Both the position numbers and the translations under genes were made by a program. A stretch of DNA of 64,000 nt from Herbaspirillum frisingense (GTDB lineage: Bacteria > Pseudomonadota > Gammaproteobacteria > Burkholderiales > Burkholderiaceae_D): the NCBI GenBank assembly GCA_009914615.1, contig WNDX01000003.1, positions 1 through 64,000 of the forward strand, given 5' to 3'. Positions within the stretch are counted from its first letter, which is position 1. Each line of letters opens with the position of its first letter. The notes under the pieces were generated by a model, which was given only the letters and a program-made list of their open reading frames with translations, was not told where the DNA came from and did not search any database. This document shows positions 39,627 to 52,287 of the stretch, piece after piece.

Positions 39627-41856
39627 TCACGCATCCGTGATCTTGCCCACCTCGACCCGGTTCTTGCCCCGGCGCTTGGCCGCGTACATGGCCTTGTCGG
39701 CCATCGCCAGCAGTTCTTCGGGCCCGATTTCGCCGTCTTCGTCCGGCAGGTAGACCGCTACGCCGATGCTGCTCGAGACGTGCACCCGGGAGTGCGTCAG
39801 TTCGAATGGCACACGCATCGCGTTGAGGATCTTGTCGGCCACGTTGAGCGCATCCTGCTGGGTCTGCAGGCTTTCCAGGATCACCACGAACTCGTCGCCG
39901 GCGAGACGGGCGACGGTATCGACGTCGCGCACTGCGCTCTGCAGGCGCTGCGCGAACTGGATCAGCAATTCATCGCCGGCTTCGTGGCCGTAGCGGTCGT
40001 TGACGCCCTTGAAGCCGTCGATGTCCATGAAGAAGCTCATGCGCGCGGCGCGCGCGCATCATGCCTTCGGGCAGGCGGTCGCTGAAGGCGCGGCGGTTGG
40101 GCAGGCTGGTCAGCATGTCGGTCAGCGCCAGCTCGCGCATCTGGTCGCGGAAGGCCAGGCGCTCGGTGATGTCGTGCAGGAAGGCGATGAACAGGTGGCC
40201 GTTGTGGCGCTTGACGTGGCCCACGGTGATCTCCACCGGCAGCTCGTGGCCGTCGTGATGCAGGGCTTGCAGCTCGATGCGGTTGTTGATCACGACGCTG
40301 GTGCCGTGCTCCAGGAATTCTTCCATGCCGCGGTAGTGCGCGGCGCGCATGTCTTGCGGGATGAGCAGCTCGGCCATCTGGCGGCCGATCGCGGCGGCGC
40401 GCTGCCAGCCCAGCAACAGCTCGGCCTGGCGGTTCCATTCGACGATGACGCCGTTCTCGTCGGCGGCGATGAAGGCGTCCTGGGCGTTTTCCAGGATCGC
40501 GCGCAATTCGGCCGCGCTTTCTTCCAGCTTGATCTGGTTGGCGTGCTGCACGTCCAGCGACTGCTGCAGCGCGGTGGCGGTTTCGTGCAGACGGCTGGTG
40601 CGCTCGGCCACGCGCTCTTCCAGGCTTTCGTTGAGCGAACGCACTTCGCGCAGGTAGCGCTCCTCGCGCTCGACCATGTTGACCAGCGTGGAGGACAGCA
40701 GCTGCACTTCGCGGTAACTGTTGACCAGCGGGATGGGCACATCCTGCATGCCCAGCGCGCGCTGCTCCAGCGCAGCGGACAGGTTGTTGACCGGCGCCAC
40801 CAGGCGGCGCGTCAGCACATAGGCCAGGGTCACCAGCACCACGCCGATCAGCGCGCCCACCAGGATCACGCGGCGTTCCAGGTCGCGGAAGGCTTCCAGC
40901 GCCACGGTCTCGGGCTGGCGCACGATCACGCTCCATTTGAGCATCATGCGTTCGTCATGGCCGGTGCGCGAGAAGCCGGTGATGTAGCGGCGGCCGTCGG
41001 GCCAGCGCTCCACCACCGCGCCGCCGGCGGCGGCCTGCTGCGAGGCGCGGAAGCTGTCGCTGTTGATCTTCTTTTCTTCCAGTTCCTTGGGGCCGAGCAG
41101 CACGGTGCCGTCGGCGCGCACGATCAGGACTTCGACGTCATAGCGGTCGCCGGCCGGATTGAGCAGCTTGGACGCGATCTCGCGCGCCCAGGCCCAGGAC
41201 AGGTGCATGCCCATCACGCCCATGTAGCGGCCCTGCATGTCCAGCACCGGCATGGAGATATCGACGAAGCGCCAGGGCTCGGGCTGCGGCGGCAGCTTCT
41301 TTTCCAGCAGCAGGGCCGGATGGTAGTCGGCGGAGTAGGTGTTCTTCTGGCCTTCCTTGAACCACGGGCGCTCGCCCACGCTCTGGCCTTCCAGCAAGCC
41401 GTTGGTGGCCACCAGCACGGTGCCGTCGGGCTTGGCCATGCCTATCCACGCGTAGTTGGGAACGTTGGCCTGGAGTTCGTTGAGCACCGCGCGCATGCGC
41501 GGCAGATCCTTACCCGCGCGGATGGAGGGACGCGCCACCAGGATGCGCATGTCGATCTGGCGCTCGGTCATGCTGCGTTCGAGCGCGTCCTGCATCTGCC
41601 AGGCCAACTGCTTCAGACGCGTCTCGGCTTCCGAGCGTGCGTAACCGCGGGTGAACTGATCCACCAGGATCAGCACCGACACGGTTGTGATCATTACGGT
41701 AACAACCACCCCCAGCGTAATCAGCGATGACAGATTCGGTGGAGATGGGGCTTTTTTCTTATTCAATTGGACCAAAATGCGGCGATACGTCTGAATGCAT
41801 GACGGCTCCCCCTGTGAACCGCGTGTGTATACACGGCATCTTGCCAGATAGCTCAC
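39627..41856 (-). pseudogene. Membrane dCache-PAS-GGDEF protein (diguanylate cyclase), frameshifted near 40040-40060
   Basis: Sensor/PAS frame ends ...LTDMLTSLPNRRAFSDRLPEGMMRARRAHELLHGH; the second frame continues MSFFMDIDGFKGVNDRYGHEAGDELL...RDVDTVARLAGDEFVVIL. Span is 2230 nt (not a multiple of 3). Confidence 0.88.
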
Positions 41857-42133
41857 GGTTTTTCACCGGCTTTCCAAAAAAACTGCGATAAATATTTTCC
41901 ACAAAGAAACTCACAAAAACTCCATATTTCTCAATAATTTAGGCGTGCGCCAGCAAGCCAGACGGCAAGCACCAGAGCGGCCGGCGGCATGGCCAAAGGC
42001 TTCCCGGCGGACTGCGTTTTCCTGGCGAGGGGGAGATGCAAAAAGACAACGGACGGCAGGCCATCCGAAGATCGCCTGCCGTCCGTCAGGAACGGTCAGA
42101 TTAAAAAGGAGAGGAAAGCGGCGAAACCGGCGC

Positions 42134-43711
42134 TCAGACCCCGGCGCAGATCCCATCCGCGCGCGGATCGGTGGCGCCCTCGATGACGCCGTCCGGATGC
42201 ACGCACACCGCGCCGGCGTGACCCATCATGTCGGTGTAATCCTCCACCACCTGCACGTCGTGGCCGGCGCGGCGCAAGGCCTCGATGGTCGCGGCCGGAA
42301 CGCGGCCCTCCAGTTTCAGGTTGGTGGACACGTCGCCCCAGGTGCGGCCCAGCAGCCAGCGCGGCGCGCTGACCGCGGCCTGCAGGTTCTGGCCGAACAG
42401 CACGTGGCGGGTAAACACCGCCGCCTGCGTCTGCGGCTGCCCTTCCCCGCCCATGGTGCCGTAGGCCAGCGTGCGGCCGTCATTCAGGCGCGCCAGCGAA
42501 GGGTTCAAGGTATGGAAGGGCAGCTTGCCCGGCTGCAGCTGGTTGGCGCCCTCGTCCAGCGTGAAGCTGGCGCCGCGGTTCTGCCACACGATGCCGGTAT
42601 CGGGCGCCACCACGCCGCTGCCGAACTCCCAGAAGATGCTCTGGATATAGCTGACCACGCGCCCCTGCGCATCGGCCGCGCCCATCCAGATGGTGTCGCC
42701 CGGCTTGGCCGGGTGCGGCCAGGGGGCGGCGTTGCGCGGATGGATGTGCGCCGCTTCGCGGTCCAGCGCGTCGGCCAGCAGCCAGCTCGCGGCATCCACG
42801 CTCATGTGGGCCGGATCGGTGACGTGCTGGTTGCGCAGGATGAAGGCCCGCTTGGTGGCCTCCACCAGGCCATGGATGTGCTCGAAGCCCTCCGCGTCCT
42901 TGATGCCCAGGCGGTCGAACAGCCCGATGATCATCAGCGCCGACACGCCCTGCGTCGGCGGCGGCAGGTTGTACACGCGGCCCGACTTCAACTGCACCAT
43001 CAGCGGCTGCAACACCTGCGCGCGGAAGGCCGCGAGGTCGGCGGCGCGCAGCGGGCTGCCCGCTGCGTCGAGTCCGGCGGCGATGGTGGCGGCCAGGTCG
43101 CCGCGATAAAAGTCATCCAGCCCGGCCTCGGCCAGGCGCGTCAGCGTGGCCGCCAGCGCCGGCTGCTTCAGCACCGCGCCCTGCGCGGGAATGCCATGGT
43201 CCGCATAGGTGGCGGCGAAGCCCGGCTGATCCTTCAGCTCATGCCATTTGTCGCGCGTGAGCTCATGCTGCGAGCGCGTGACCGGAACGCCGGCCTGCGC
43301 GTGACGGATCGCATCGCCCAGCAGGTTCTTCAGCGGCAGAGGGCGGCCGAAGCGCTGCGCATAATCCAGCGCCGCCGCCCAGCCCCCCACCGCGCCGGCC
43401 ACCGTCAACGCCGCGCGCGGGCCGCGCGTGGGGATCGCCAGGTCGCCGTGCGATGCGTAGAAATCCTTGGTCGCCAGCGCCGCCGAGGGGCCGCACGCCT
43501 GGATCGCCACCGGCTCGCGGCCGGGTTCGCTGATCACCCAGAAACCGTCGCCGCCGATGCCGTTCATGTGGGGATAGACGACCGCGATCGCCGCCGCGAC
43601 CATCGCTTCGACGGCGTTGCCGCCTTCGCGCAGGATGTTGGCGCCGGCTTGCGCGGCCAGGTGGTGAGGGGCGGTGACCATACCGCCTAGACAGGTCTTG
43701 CTGTACAACAT
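42134..43711 (-). CDS. Gamma-glutamyltransferase family, HpxW (oxamate amidohydrolase)-like
   Basis: GGMVTAPHHLAAQAGANILREGGNAVEAMVAAAIAVVYPHMNGIGGDGFW...PGDTIWMGAADAQGRVVSYIQSIFWEFGSGVVAPDTGIVWQNRG. Confidence 0.85.
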   Translation of the reverse strand: MLYSKTCLGGMVTAPHHLAAQAGANILREGGNAVEAMVAAAIAVVYPHMNGIGGDGFWVISEPGREPVAIQACGPSAALATKDFYASHGDLAIPTRGPRAALTVAGAVGGWAAALDYAQRFGRPLPLKNLLGDAIRHAQAGVPVTRSQHELTRDKWHELKDQPGFAATYADHGIPAQGAVLKQPALAATLTRLAEAGLDDFYRGDLAATIAAGLDAAGSPLRAADLAAFRAQVLQPLMVQLKSGRVYNLPPPTQGVSALMIIGLFDRLGIKDAEGFEHIHGLVEATKRAFILRNQHVTDPAHMSVDAASWLLADALDREAAHIHPRNAAPWPHPAKPGDTIWMGAADAQGRVVSYIQSIFWEFGSGVVAPDTGIVWQNRGASFTLDEGANQLQPGKLPFHTLNPSLARLNDGRTLAYGTMGGEGQPQTQAAVFTRHVLFGQNLQAAVSAPRWLLGRTWGDVSTNLKLEGRVPAATIEALRRAGHDVQVVEDYTDMMGHAGAVCVHPDGVIEGATDPRADGICAGV

Positions 43712-43859
43712 GGGAGCTCCTGATGGTTCTTCTTGATTGGGTATGAAGGATGATACCTGTGGATGAAATGGGTTTCAGGGAGTAGCCCGGATTGGCATCA
43801 GGGACGGTTGTGCTGCTGCGGTCCTGGGTGGTCTGATGTTGCTCATTGGTGTGAACGCC

Positions 43860-44105
43860 GTTCCGCCAGGGCGACAAACGACGCCGGGTCCCGGCCTGCG
43901 CCGGGACGACGGAGATGATGCAGACGTCGTCGGTTTTGCTATCTCCCTCTCTCGCAGCAACATGACGTCGACCGCGCAGATGTGGCCGGTTTCAGTTGGG
44001 CGCCTGCCCGTCGTCCTGACGAAAGTCTGGACCCAGCGTCGTTCGGCGGACTGTGAACCAGAACCAACGACACTGGGTTCCGGCTCACGCCGGGACGGCG
44101 GAGAG
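43860..44105. repeat. Diverged REP-like element related to the 38.8-39.4 kb array
   Basis: CGGGTCCCGGCCTGCGCCGGGACGACGG ... CGTCGTCCTGACGAAAGTCTGGACCCAGCGTCGTTCGGCGGACTGTGA ... CACTGGGTTCCGGCTCACGCCGGGACGGCGG. Confidence 0.8.
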
Positions 44106-44188
44106 AATTGAACGGCAAGAGGGAATACGTCACTCCTCCCAGGATCCACCGCCAGCCTCGATACGCCAGGCTCCGGCATACGGCCAAG

Positions 44189-44598
44189 CTACTTCATCTC
44201 CATCCACGAAACATGCGCCGCCACAATCCGCCAGCCCTGTTCGAAGCGCACCCAGGCATGGCTCTGCCGCCCGACGCGCGGCTCTCCCGCGCGGGTGAAC
44301 TCGGTATTGGCCACGGCGTAATCGCACCCGTAAGTCGTGATCACCGTCCTCTGCAATACACGCATCAGGTTCTTGGGAGACCGCCCCTGCCGGAACGCCC
44401 GGATCTCATCAACCCCGACCAGATTCTCGGTCGCCCCATAGCGCACCGTATGCGGCCCATCCAGAAACAATTCATCCAGCACATCCACCTGATTGGTCGT
44501 GAGCGCAACTTCATAACGTTCAAAGGCCGCGCGCACCTCGGCCACGACCTCGGGAATATTCACCTCGAAGGGTAAGGTAGTTTCCAAGAAAATCCTCC

Positions 44599-44602
<4 letters not shown>
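44189..44602 (-). CDS. hpxZ: HpxZ/AtzH-like protein (DUF3225)
   Basis: RAAFERYEVALTTNQVDVLDELFLDGPHTVRYGATENLVGVDEIRAFRQGRSP...NTEFTRAGEPRVGRQSHAWVRFEQGWRIVAAHVSWM. Confidence 0.88.
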
Positions 44603-47184
<2,582 letters not shown>

Positions 47185-47188
<4 letters not shown>

Positions 47189-48063
47189 ACCTTTTTCACC
47201 TGTGCGCGGCCGAACAGGCCATTGGGACGGATGGCCAGCACCGCGATCACCAGCGCGAAGGTGATGATCTGGGTATAGCCGGAGCCGAGCGTGGCCGTGA
47301 TCAGCGCCTCGGCGATGCCGAACAGCAGGCCGGCCACCATCACGCCCCAGGCGCTGGTGATGCCGCCCAGGATGGCCACGGCGAAGGCCTTGAGCCCGAA
47401 CAGCGTGCCCATGTCGGCGTTGACGTTGAACAGCGGCGCGATCAGCACGCCGGCCACGCCCGCCAGCAGCGTGGACAAGGCGAAGGCGGCGGCAATCGCG
47501 CGCGTGATCGGGATGCCCATCAGGCGCGCGGCATCGCGGTTCTGCACCACCGCCAGCAGGGCCGTGCCCCAGCGCGTGCGGCGCGAGACGGTGTGCAGCA
47601 GCGCCGCCAGCGCGAGGCCGATGGCCGGGATCAGCAGGTGCAGCGGATACACCCCCAGCCCGACGCCGCCCACCTCGATGGACGACAGCGCCAGCGGCGA
47701 CGGCAGGCTGCGCGGCTCCTTGCCGAAGGTGTGCATGACCAGGTTGTCCAGCACGATGCCCAGCGCCACGGTGGACATCAGCCAGGCGTTGGACCCTTGC
47801 CGCGCAAAGGGGCGCACCGCCAGCACCTCGACCAGCACGCCGTACACCGCGCACAAGGTCAGCGCCAGCAGCACCGCCAGCCACATCGGCCAGCCCAGCG
47901 TCTGGGCAAACGTGAAGCACAGCACGGCGCCCAGCATCATGGAGCTGCCCTGCGCGAAATTGACGGTGCCGGAAACGGCATACGTCATGTAAAAACCGAG
48001 CGCCATCAGACCGTACATGCTGCCCAGTCCGAATCCGCTGATGAGTGCCGATAACAGCAGCAT
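47185..48063 (-). CDS. LivH-like branched-chain ABC transporter permease
   Basis: LLSALISGFGLGSMYGLMALGFYMTYAVSGTVNFAQGSSMMLGAV; overlaps livM start. Confidence 0.92.
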
Positions 48064-48145
48064 CGTGTTCTCCCTGCTCCGCGCCGGGCTGCCGGCGCGG
48101 ATCTTTCCCGTTGGTGTCGCTTGTGTGATGGGGGCGCGCGGCGCC

Positions 48146-49330
48146 TTACTGGCTCAGGCCCACCGGCAGGATGCGGTTGTCGATGAACTGGGCCCAGACG
48201 TAGTCATCGGCTTGCAGCGCGTCGTGCACCGTGGGGCTGAAGGGCTTGACGTAGGTCTTGATCAGGCCTTCGTAGCGATCGATCTTGTAGAAGCCTTCGC
48301 GGATGGCGTCGCCGTTGGTGGAACCGGCCTTGGCGATGGCCAGCGCGGCCAGCTGCATGCCGTCATAGGCGTTGGCCACGCCGACCGCCGGGGTGATGTC
48401 GTCCGGGCCCTTGATCGCGGGATACTTGGCTTTCAGCTCGCCGACCACTTTCTCGCCCACCGGCGACAGCTTGCCGAAGAAGCTGAAGGTCTGGACGAAA
48501 TGAACGTTCTTCGCGTTCGGTCCGGCCAGTTCGGTGAAGCGGCCGCCGGCCGGGCCCCAGTGCGAGACCACCGGCACCTTCCAGCCCATGCGATCGAGCG
48601 ACTTCACGACCTGCGCCGAGGGCCCGACGTTGCCGACCAGGTAGAGCGTATCGGCGCCGGCCGCCTTCAGGCGGCTCAGTTGCGGCACCACATCGACGTC
48701 GCTGGCTTCGAACTTCTCCACGCCGGCCGGCTTCAGGCCCTTCTCGGCCAGTGCCGCGACAATGCCTTTTTCGTTGGATTCGCCCCAGGGGTTGTTGACC
48801 AGGATCAGGCCGGCCTTGCTGCTCTTGAAGGTCTTTTGCGCATAGTTCAGCATGGCCTTGTCCACCAGTTCATCCACCGCCGACACGCGGAACGCGTAGT
48901 TGGGGTTGGCGCCGTTCTTGGTCACGCCGGTGCCGGCCGCCCACGGGCCGACGAAGGGCACCTTCTCCTGGTTGACGATGGGCACGATGGCCATCGACAC
49001 CGGGGTGTCCAGGCCGCCGAACAGCACCGCCACCTTTTCCTTGAAGATCAGTTCGCGCGCCGCGACCACGCCCTTGGCCGGATTGCCCTCGTCGTCGCGG
49101 CGCACCAGTTCCAGCTTGCGCCCGCCCAGCAGGCCGCCCTTGGCGTTGATCTCGTCGATGGCAATCGTCATGCCGCGGGTCAGGGCTTCGCCGGCTTGCG
49201 CGGATTGCCCCGACAGCGCGGTGACCAGGCCGATCTTGATGGTGTCGGCGGCCAGCGCCAGCGGCGACAGGGCGGCGGCGACGGTGGCGGCTGCGGCGGC
49301 GATCAGGGTGCGGCGAGTGAAACGGATCAT
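48146..49330 (-). CDS. LivK-like ABC transporter substrate-binding protein
   Basis: IKIGLVTALSGQSAQAGEALTRGMTIAIDEINAKGGLLGGRKLELVRRDDEGNPAKGV. Confidence 0.93.
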   Translation of the reverse strand: MIRFTRRTLIAAAAATVAAALSPLALAADTIKIGLVTALSGQSAQAGEALTRGMTIAIDEINAKGGLLGGRKLELVRRDDEGNPAKGVVAARELIFKEKVAVLFGGLDTPVSMAIVPIVNQEKVPFVGPWAAGTGVTKNGANPNYAFRVSAVDELVDKAMLNYAQKTFKSSKAGLILVNNPWGESNEKGIVAALAEKGLKPAGVEKFEASDVDVVPQLSRLKAAGADTLYLVGNVGPSAQVVKSLDRMGWKVPVVSHWGPAGGRFTELAGPNAKNVHFVQTFSFFGKLSPVGEKVVGELKAKYPAIKGPDDITPAVGVANAYDGMQLAALAIAKAGSTNGDAIREGFYKIDRYEGLIKTYVKPFSPTVHDALQADDYVWAQFIDNRILPVGLSQ

Positions 49331-49517
49331 GGTGACTTCCCTCCAGGTTGGCTAAGTGGTTGGTATTGCTCCCGGCATGACTTATGCAAGGGCTATGCCA
49401 AGCGCCGCAGTGGAAGGTAATTTTTGCCGACAATATTTACTTAATATATGTAGCAAATATCTTCATTTATTGCCGCTGATAATGAAATTACTTTGCAGCA
49501 AATAACGCACAAAACAT

Positions 49518-49982
49518 GTGCAAGACATGGAGAAAATGATGCAAGCCGCACCATCATCAAACACGCCGCAGGACAACGCCCTGCCCTACGATCCCGCCGC
49601 CCTGGTCGATGAATACCTGCGCGTGCTGATGATTCCCGACCCGGCGGCGGCGCGCCGCTTCGTCTCGCCGGCGCTGAAGATCCGCTTCACCGGCGGGCGC
49701 GAGATGATCGATCCGGCGCAATGCGCGGCCTTCAACGCCACCCGCTACGGCTGGGTCAAGAAGCGCTTCGAGGGCACCGAGGTGGTGGCCGGCGCCAGCG
49801 CCGAGGAAGCGGTGGTCTACAACCGCGGCAGCCTGTACGGCGTGTGGCCGGACGGCGAAGCCTTCGACGGCAACCGCTACGTGGACCGCTATGTGATCCG
49901 CCACGGCCTGATCGTGCAGATGGACGTGTGGAACGACAGCGCCGAGCGCCTGCTGGCGCGCGCCGGCCTGGCCGAACTGTGA
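49518..49982 (+). CDS. NTF2/SnoaL-like protein
   Basis: LVDEYLRVLMIPDPAAARRFVSPALKIRFTGGREM...GVWPDGEAFDGNRYVDRYVIRHGLIVQMDVWNDSAE. Confidence 0.75.
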   Translation: MQDMEKMMQAAPSSNTPQDNALPYDPAALVDEYLRVLMIPDPAAARRFVSPALKIRFTGGREMIDPAQCAAFNATRYGWVKKRFEGTEVVAGASAEEAVVYNRGSLYGVWPDGEAFDGNRYVDRYVIRHGLIVQMDVWNDSAERLLARAGLAEL

Positions 49983-49993
49983 AGGACGCCGCG

Positions 49994-50962
49994 ATGCACG
50001 CCACCATCCTGCCGCCCGACGCCGGCGAGGCGCTGGGCCACGACATCGCGCCGCCTCCCTTCGGCGCGCTACGCGGCCACGGCCGCTTCGGCTATGCGGC
50101 CATCCACCGGCGCCCGCAATACCGCTGGCCCAACGGCGCCCGGCTGGCGGTCTACCTGGGCTTCAACATCGAGCATTTCGCCTTTGGCGAAGGGTTGGGC
50201 GCCAAGCTGGGGCCGGTGTGCCCGGAGCCGGACGTGCTCAACTACGCCTGGCGCGAATACGGCAACCGCGTCGGCGCCTGGCGCTGCCTGGAATTGTTCG
50301 AGCAACTGGCGCTGCCGGCCGGAGTGCTGATCAACACCGCGCTGTACGACCACTGCCCGGAACTGGTCGCCGCTTTCGCCGCGCGCGGCGATGAAATCAT
50401 CGGCCACGGCCACACCAACGCGCAGCAGCAAGGCACGCTGGCCGAGGCCGAGGAACTGGCCCTGCTGCGCCATTGCCGCGCGCGCATCGCCGCCGAGAGC
50501 GGCGCCGCGCCCGCCGGCTGGCTCTCGCCCTGGATTTCGGAAAGCCTGCTCACGCCCGACCTGCTGCGCGAATCCGGCTACCGCTACAACCTCAACTGGG
50601 CGCACGACGACCAGCCGGTGCGCATGCGCACGCGCGACGGCGGCAGCCTGTGGTCCATCCCCTATCCGCAGGAATTGAACGACATCCCGATGATCGTGGC
50701 GCGCCAGATGGATGGCCGCGACTTCGCCCGCATGATCGTGGACAACTTCGACGAAATGCTGGTCCAGTCGGCGCAACAACCGCTGGTGATGGGCATCGCC
50801 TTGCATCCTTACCTGGTGGGCCAGCCCTATCGCCTGCGCCATCTGCGCGGCGCGCTGGAGCACCTGGCCGCGGCGCGCGACCGCGGCGAGATCTGGTTCA
50901 CCACGCCCGGCGCCATCTGCGAGCACGTGGATGCGCTGGAAGAACTGCGCCAGGCTTTCTGA
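49994..50962 (+). CDS. Polysaccharide deacetylase / PuuE-like family protein
   Basis: RWPNGARLAVYLGFNIEHFAFGEG...GDEIIGHGHTNAQQQGTL...GWLSPWISESLLTPDLLRESGYRYNLNW. Confidence 0.85.
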   Translation: MHATILPPDAGEALGHDIAPPPFGALRGHGRFGYAAIHRRPQYRWPNGARLAVYLGFNIEHFAFGEGLGAKLGPVCPEPDVLNYAWREYGNRVGAWRCLELFEQLALPAGVLINTALYDHCPELVAAFAARGDEIIGHGHTNAQQQGTLAEAEELALLRHCRARIAAESGAAPAGWLSPWISESLLTPDLLRESGYRYNLNWAHDDQPVRMRTRDGGSLWSIPYPQELNDIPMIVARQMDGRDFARMIVDNFDEMLVQSAQQPLVMGIALHPYLVGQPYRLRHLRGALEHLAAARDRGEIWFTTPGAICEHVDALEELRQAF

Positions 50963-50978
50963 GCGCATCGACAAGACC

Positions 50979-52220
50979 ATGGAGAACAGCTTGAACCAAG
51001 CCCCCGCATTGCATACCGCCGCCTTCGACATCGACGACCGCGTCGGCGCCTTCGTCCCGCACGGACGCTACCGCATCGCCGGCGCCGCCAACGGTCCGCT
51101 GGCCGGCCTGCGCTTCGCCGTGAAGGATCTGTTCGACATCGCCGGCCAGCCCACCGGCGCTGGCAATCCCGACTGGCTGCGCACCCATGCGCTGCCCACC
51201 CGCAGCAACGCCCTGGTGGACAGCCTGCTCAACGCCGGCGCCAGCATGGTCGGCAAGACCCTGACCGATGAGATCGCCTACAGCATCCACGGCGACAACC
51301 ACCACTACGGCACGCCCATCAACAGCGCCGCCCCGGATCGCGTGCCGGGCGGCTCTTCCAGCGGTTCGGCGGCGGCGGTGGCGGCGCGCCTGTGCGACTT
51401 CGCGCTGGGCACCGACACCGGCGGCTCGACCCGCGTGCCGGCCAGCTATTGCGGCGTGTGGGGCTTGCGCACCACCTTCGGCCTGCTGTCCTGCGCCTCG
51501 ATGGCGCCGCTCTGCCCGGGCTACGACACCGCCACCTGGCTGGCGCACGATGCCGATACCTTCGAGCGCGTGGGCCAGGTCTTGCTGCCGCAGACCGGCG
51601 GCACGGCCTTCAAGCGCGCGCTGCTCCCTTTCGACGCGCTGGAGCAGGCGGATGCGGTATTCCGGCCGGCCATCGAACAGGTCTACGGCGCGCTGCGCGC
51701 GCTCATGCATGCAGAACATTGCCGCCTGAGCGCCGACGAAGGTGAATTGGAACGGTGGCGCCGCACCTACATCAGCGCCTCCGCCTACGAAGCCTGGCAG
51801 ACGCACAAGGGCTGGATCGAGCAAACCCGCCCCAGCTTCGGCCCCGCGGTACAGGGCCGCTGGGACATGGCGCGCGACACCAGTCCGGAGACCGCTCACG
51901 CCGCGCGTGAAAAACAGGTGCTGGTGCGCCATCAGGTGCGCTCGCTCCTGGGCACGGACGGCGTGGCGGTGATGCCCTCGGCGTCCAGCGTGGCGCCCTT
52001 GCGCGATGCCTCGGCGGCCGAGATCGATCAGGTGCGCGCGCGCACCTTCCGGCTGACGTGCATCGCCGGATTGTCGGGCCTGCCGCAGGTCAGCATCCCC
52101 TTCTTCACGCCCGACGGGCTGCCGATCGGCGTATCATTGCTGGGTCCGGCCGGCAGCGACCTGGCCCTGATCCGGCTCGCCGCCGGCATCCGGCGTTCGC
52201 TGCAAGACCCGGCGCAATAA
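50979..52220 (+). CDS. Amidase-signature family protein
   Basis: LRFAVKDLFDIAGQPTGAGNPDW...VPGGSSSGSAAAVAARLCDFALGTDTGGSTRVPASYCGVWGLRTTFG (Ser-cisSer-Lys). Confidence 0.92.
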   Translation: MENSLNQAPALHTAAFDIDDRVGAFVPHGRYRIAGAANGPLAGLRFAVKDLFDIAGQPTGAGNPDWLRTHALPTRSNALVDSLLNAGASMVGKTLTDEIAYSIHGDNHHYGTPINSAAPDRVPGGSSSGSAAAVAARLCDFALGTDTGGSTRVPASYCGVWGLRTTFGLLSCASMAPLCPGYDTATWLAHDADTFERVGQVLLPQTGGTAFKRALLPFDALEQADAVFRPAIEQVYGALRALMHAEHCRLSADEGELERWRRTYISASAYEAWQTHKGWIEQTRPSFGPAVQGRWDMARDTSPETAHAAREKQVLVRHQVRSLLGTDGVAVMPSASSVAPLRDASAAEIDQVRARTFRLTCIAGLSGLPQVSIPFFTPDGLPIGVSLLGPAGSDLALIRLAAGIRRSLQDPAQ

Positions 52221-52287
52221 GCCGATAAGCCGGCGCCTTCCCGCGCCAAGGGAAGGCCGGCGGCGCGACAGACCAATCCACACGACG

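Noticed and set aside
38685-40085. 466-aa ORF spanning the tandem repeat and the (AAG)n tract
   Set aside because: Open only because the repeat length is a multiple of 3; hairpin-derived sequence, poly-Glu tract and antisense overlap with the GGDEF gene argue against a real protein.
49430-49510. Repeated GCAAATA words and an imperfect TTCATT/AATGAA symmetry in the livK/NTF2 divergent promoter
   Set aside because: Short, imperfect matches in AT-rich DNA; no convincing operator.
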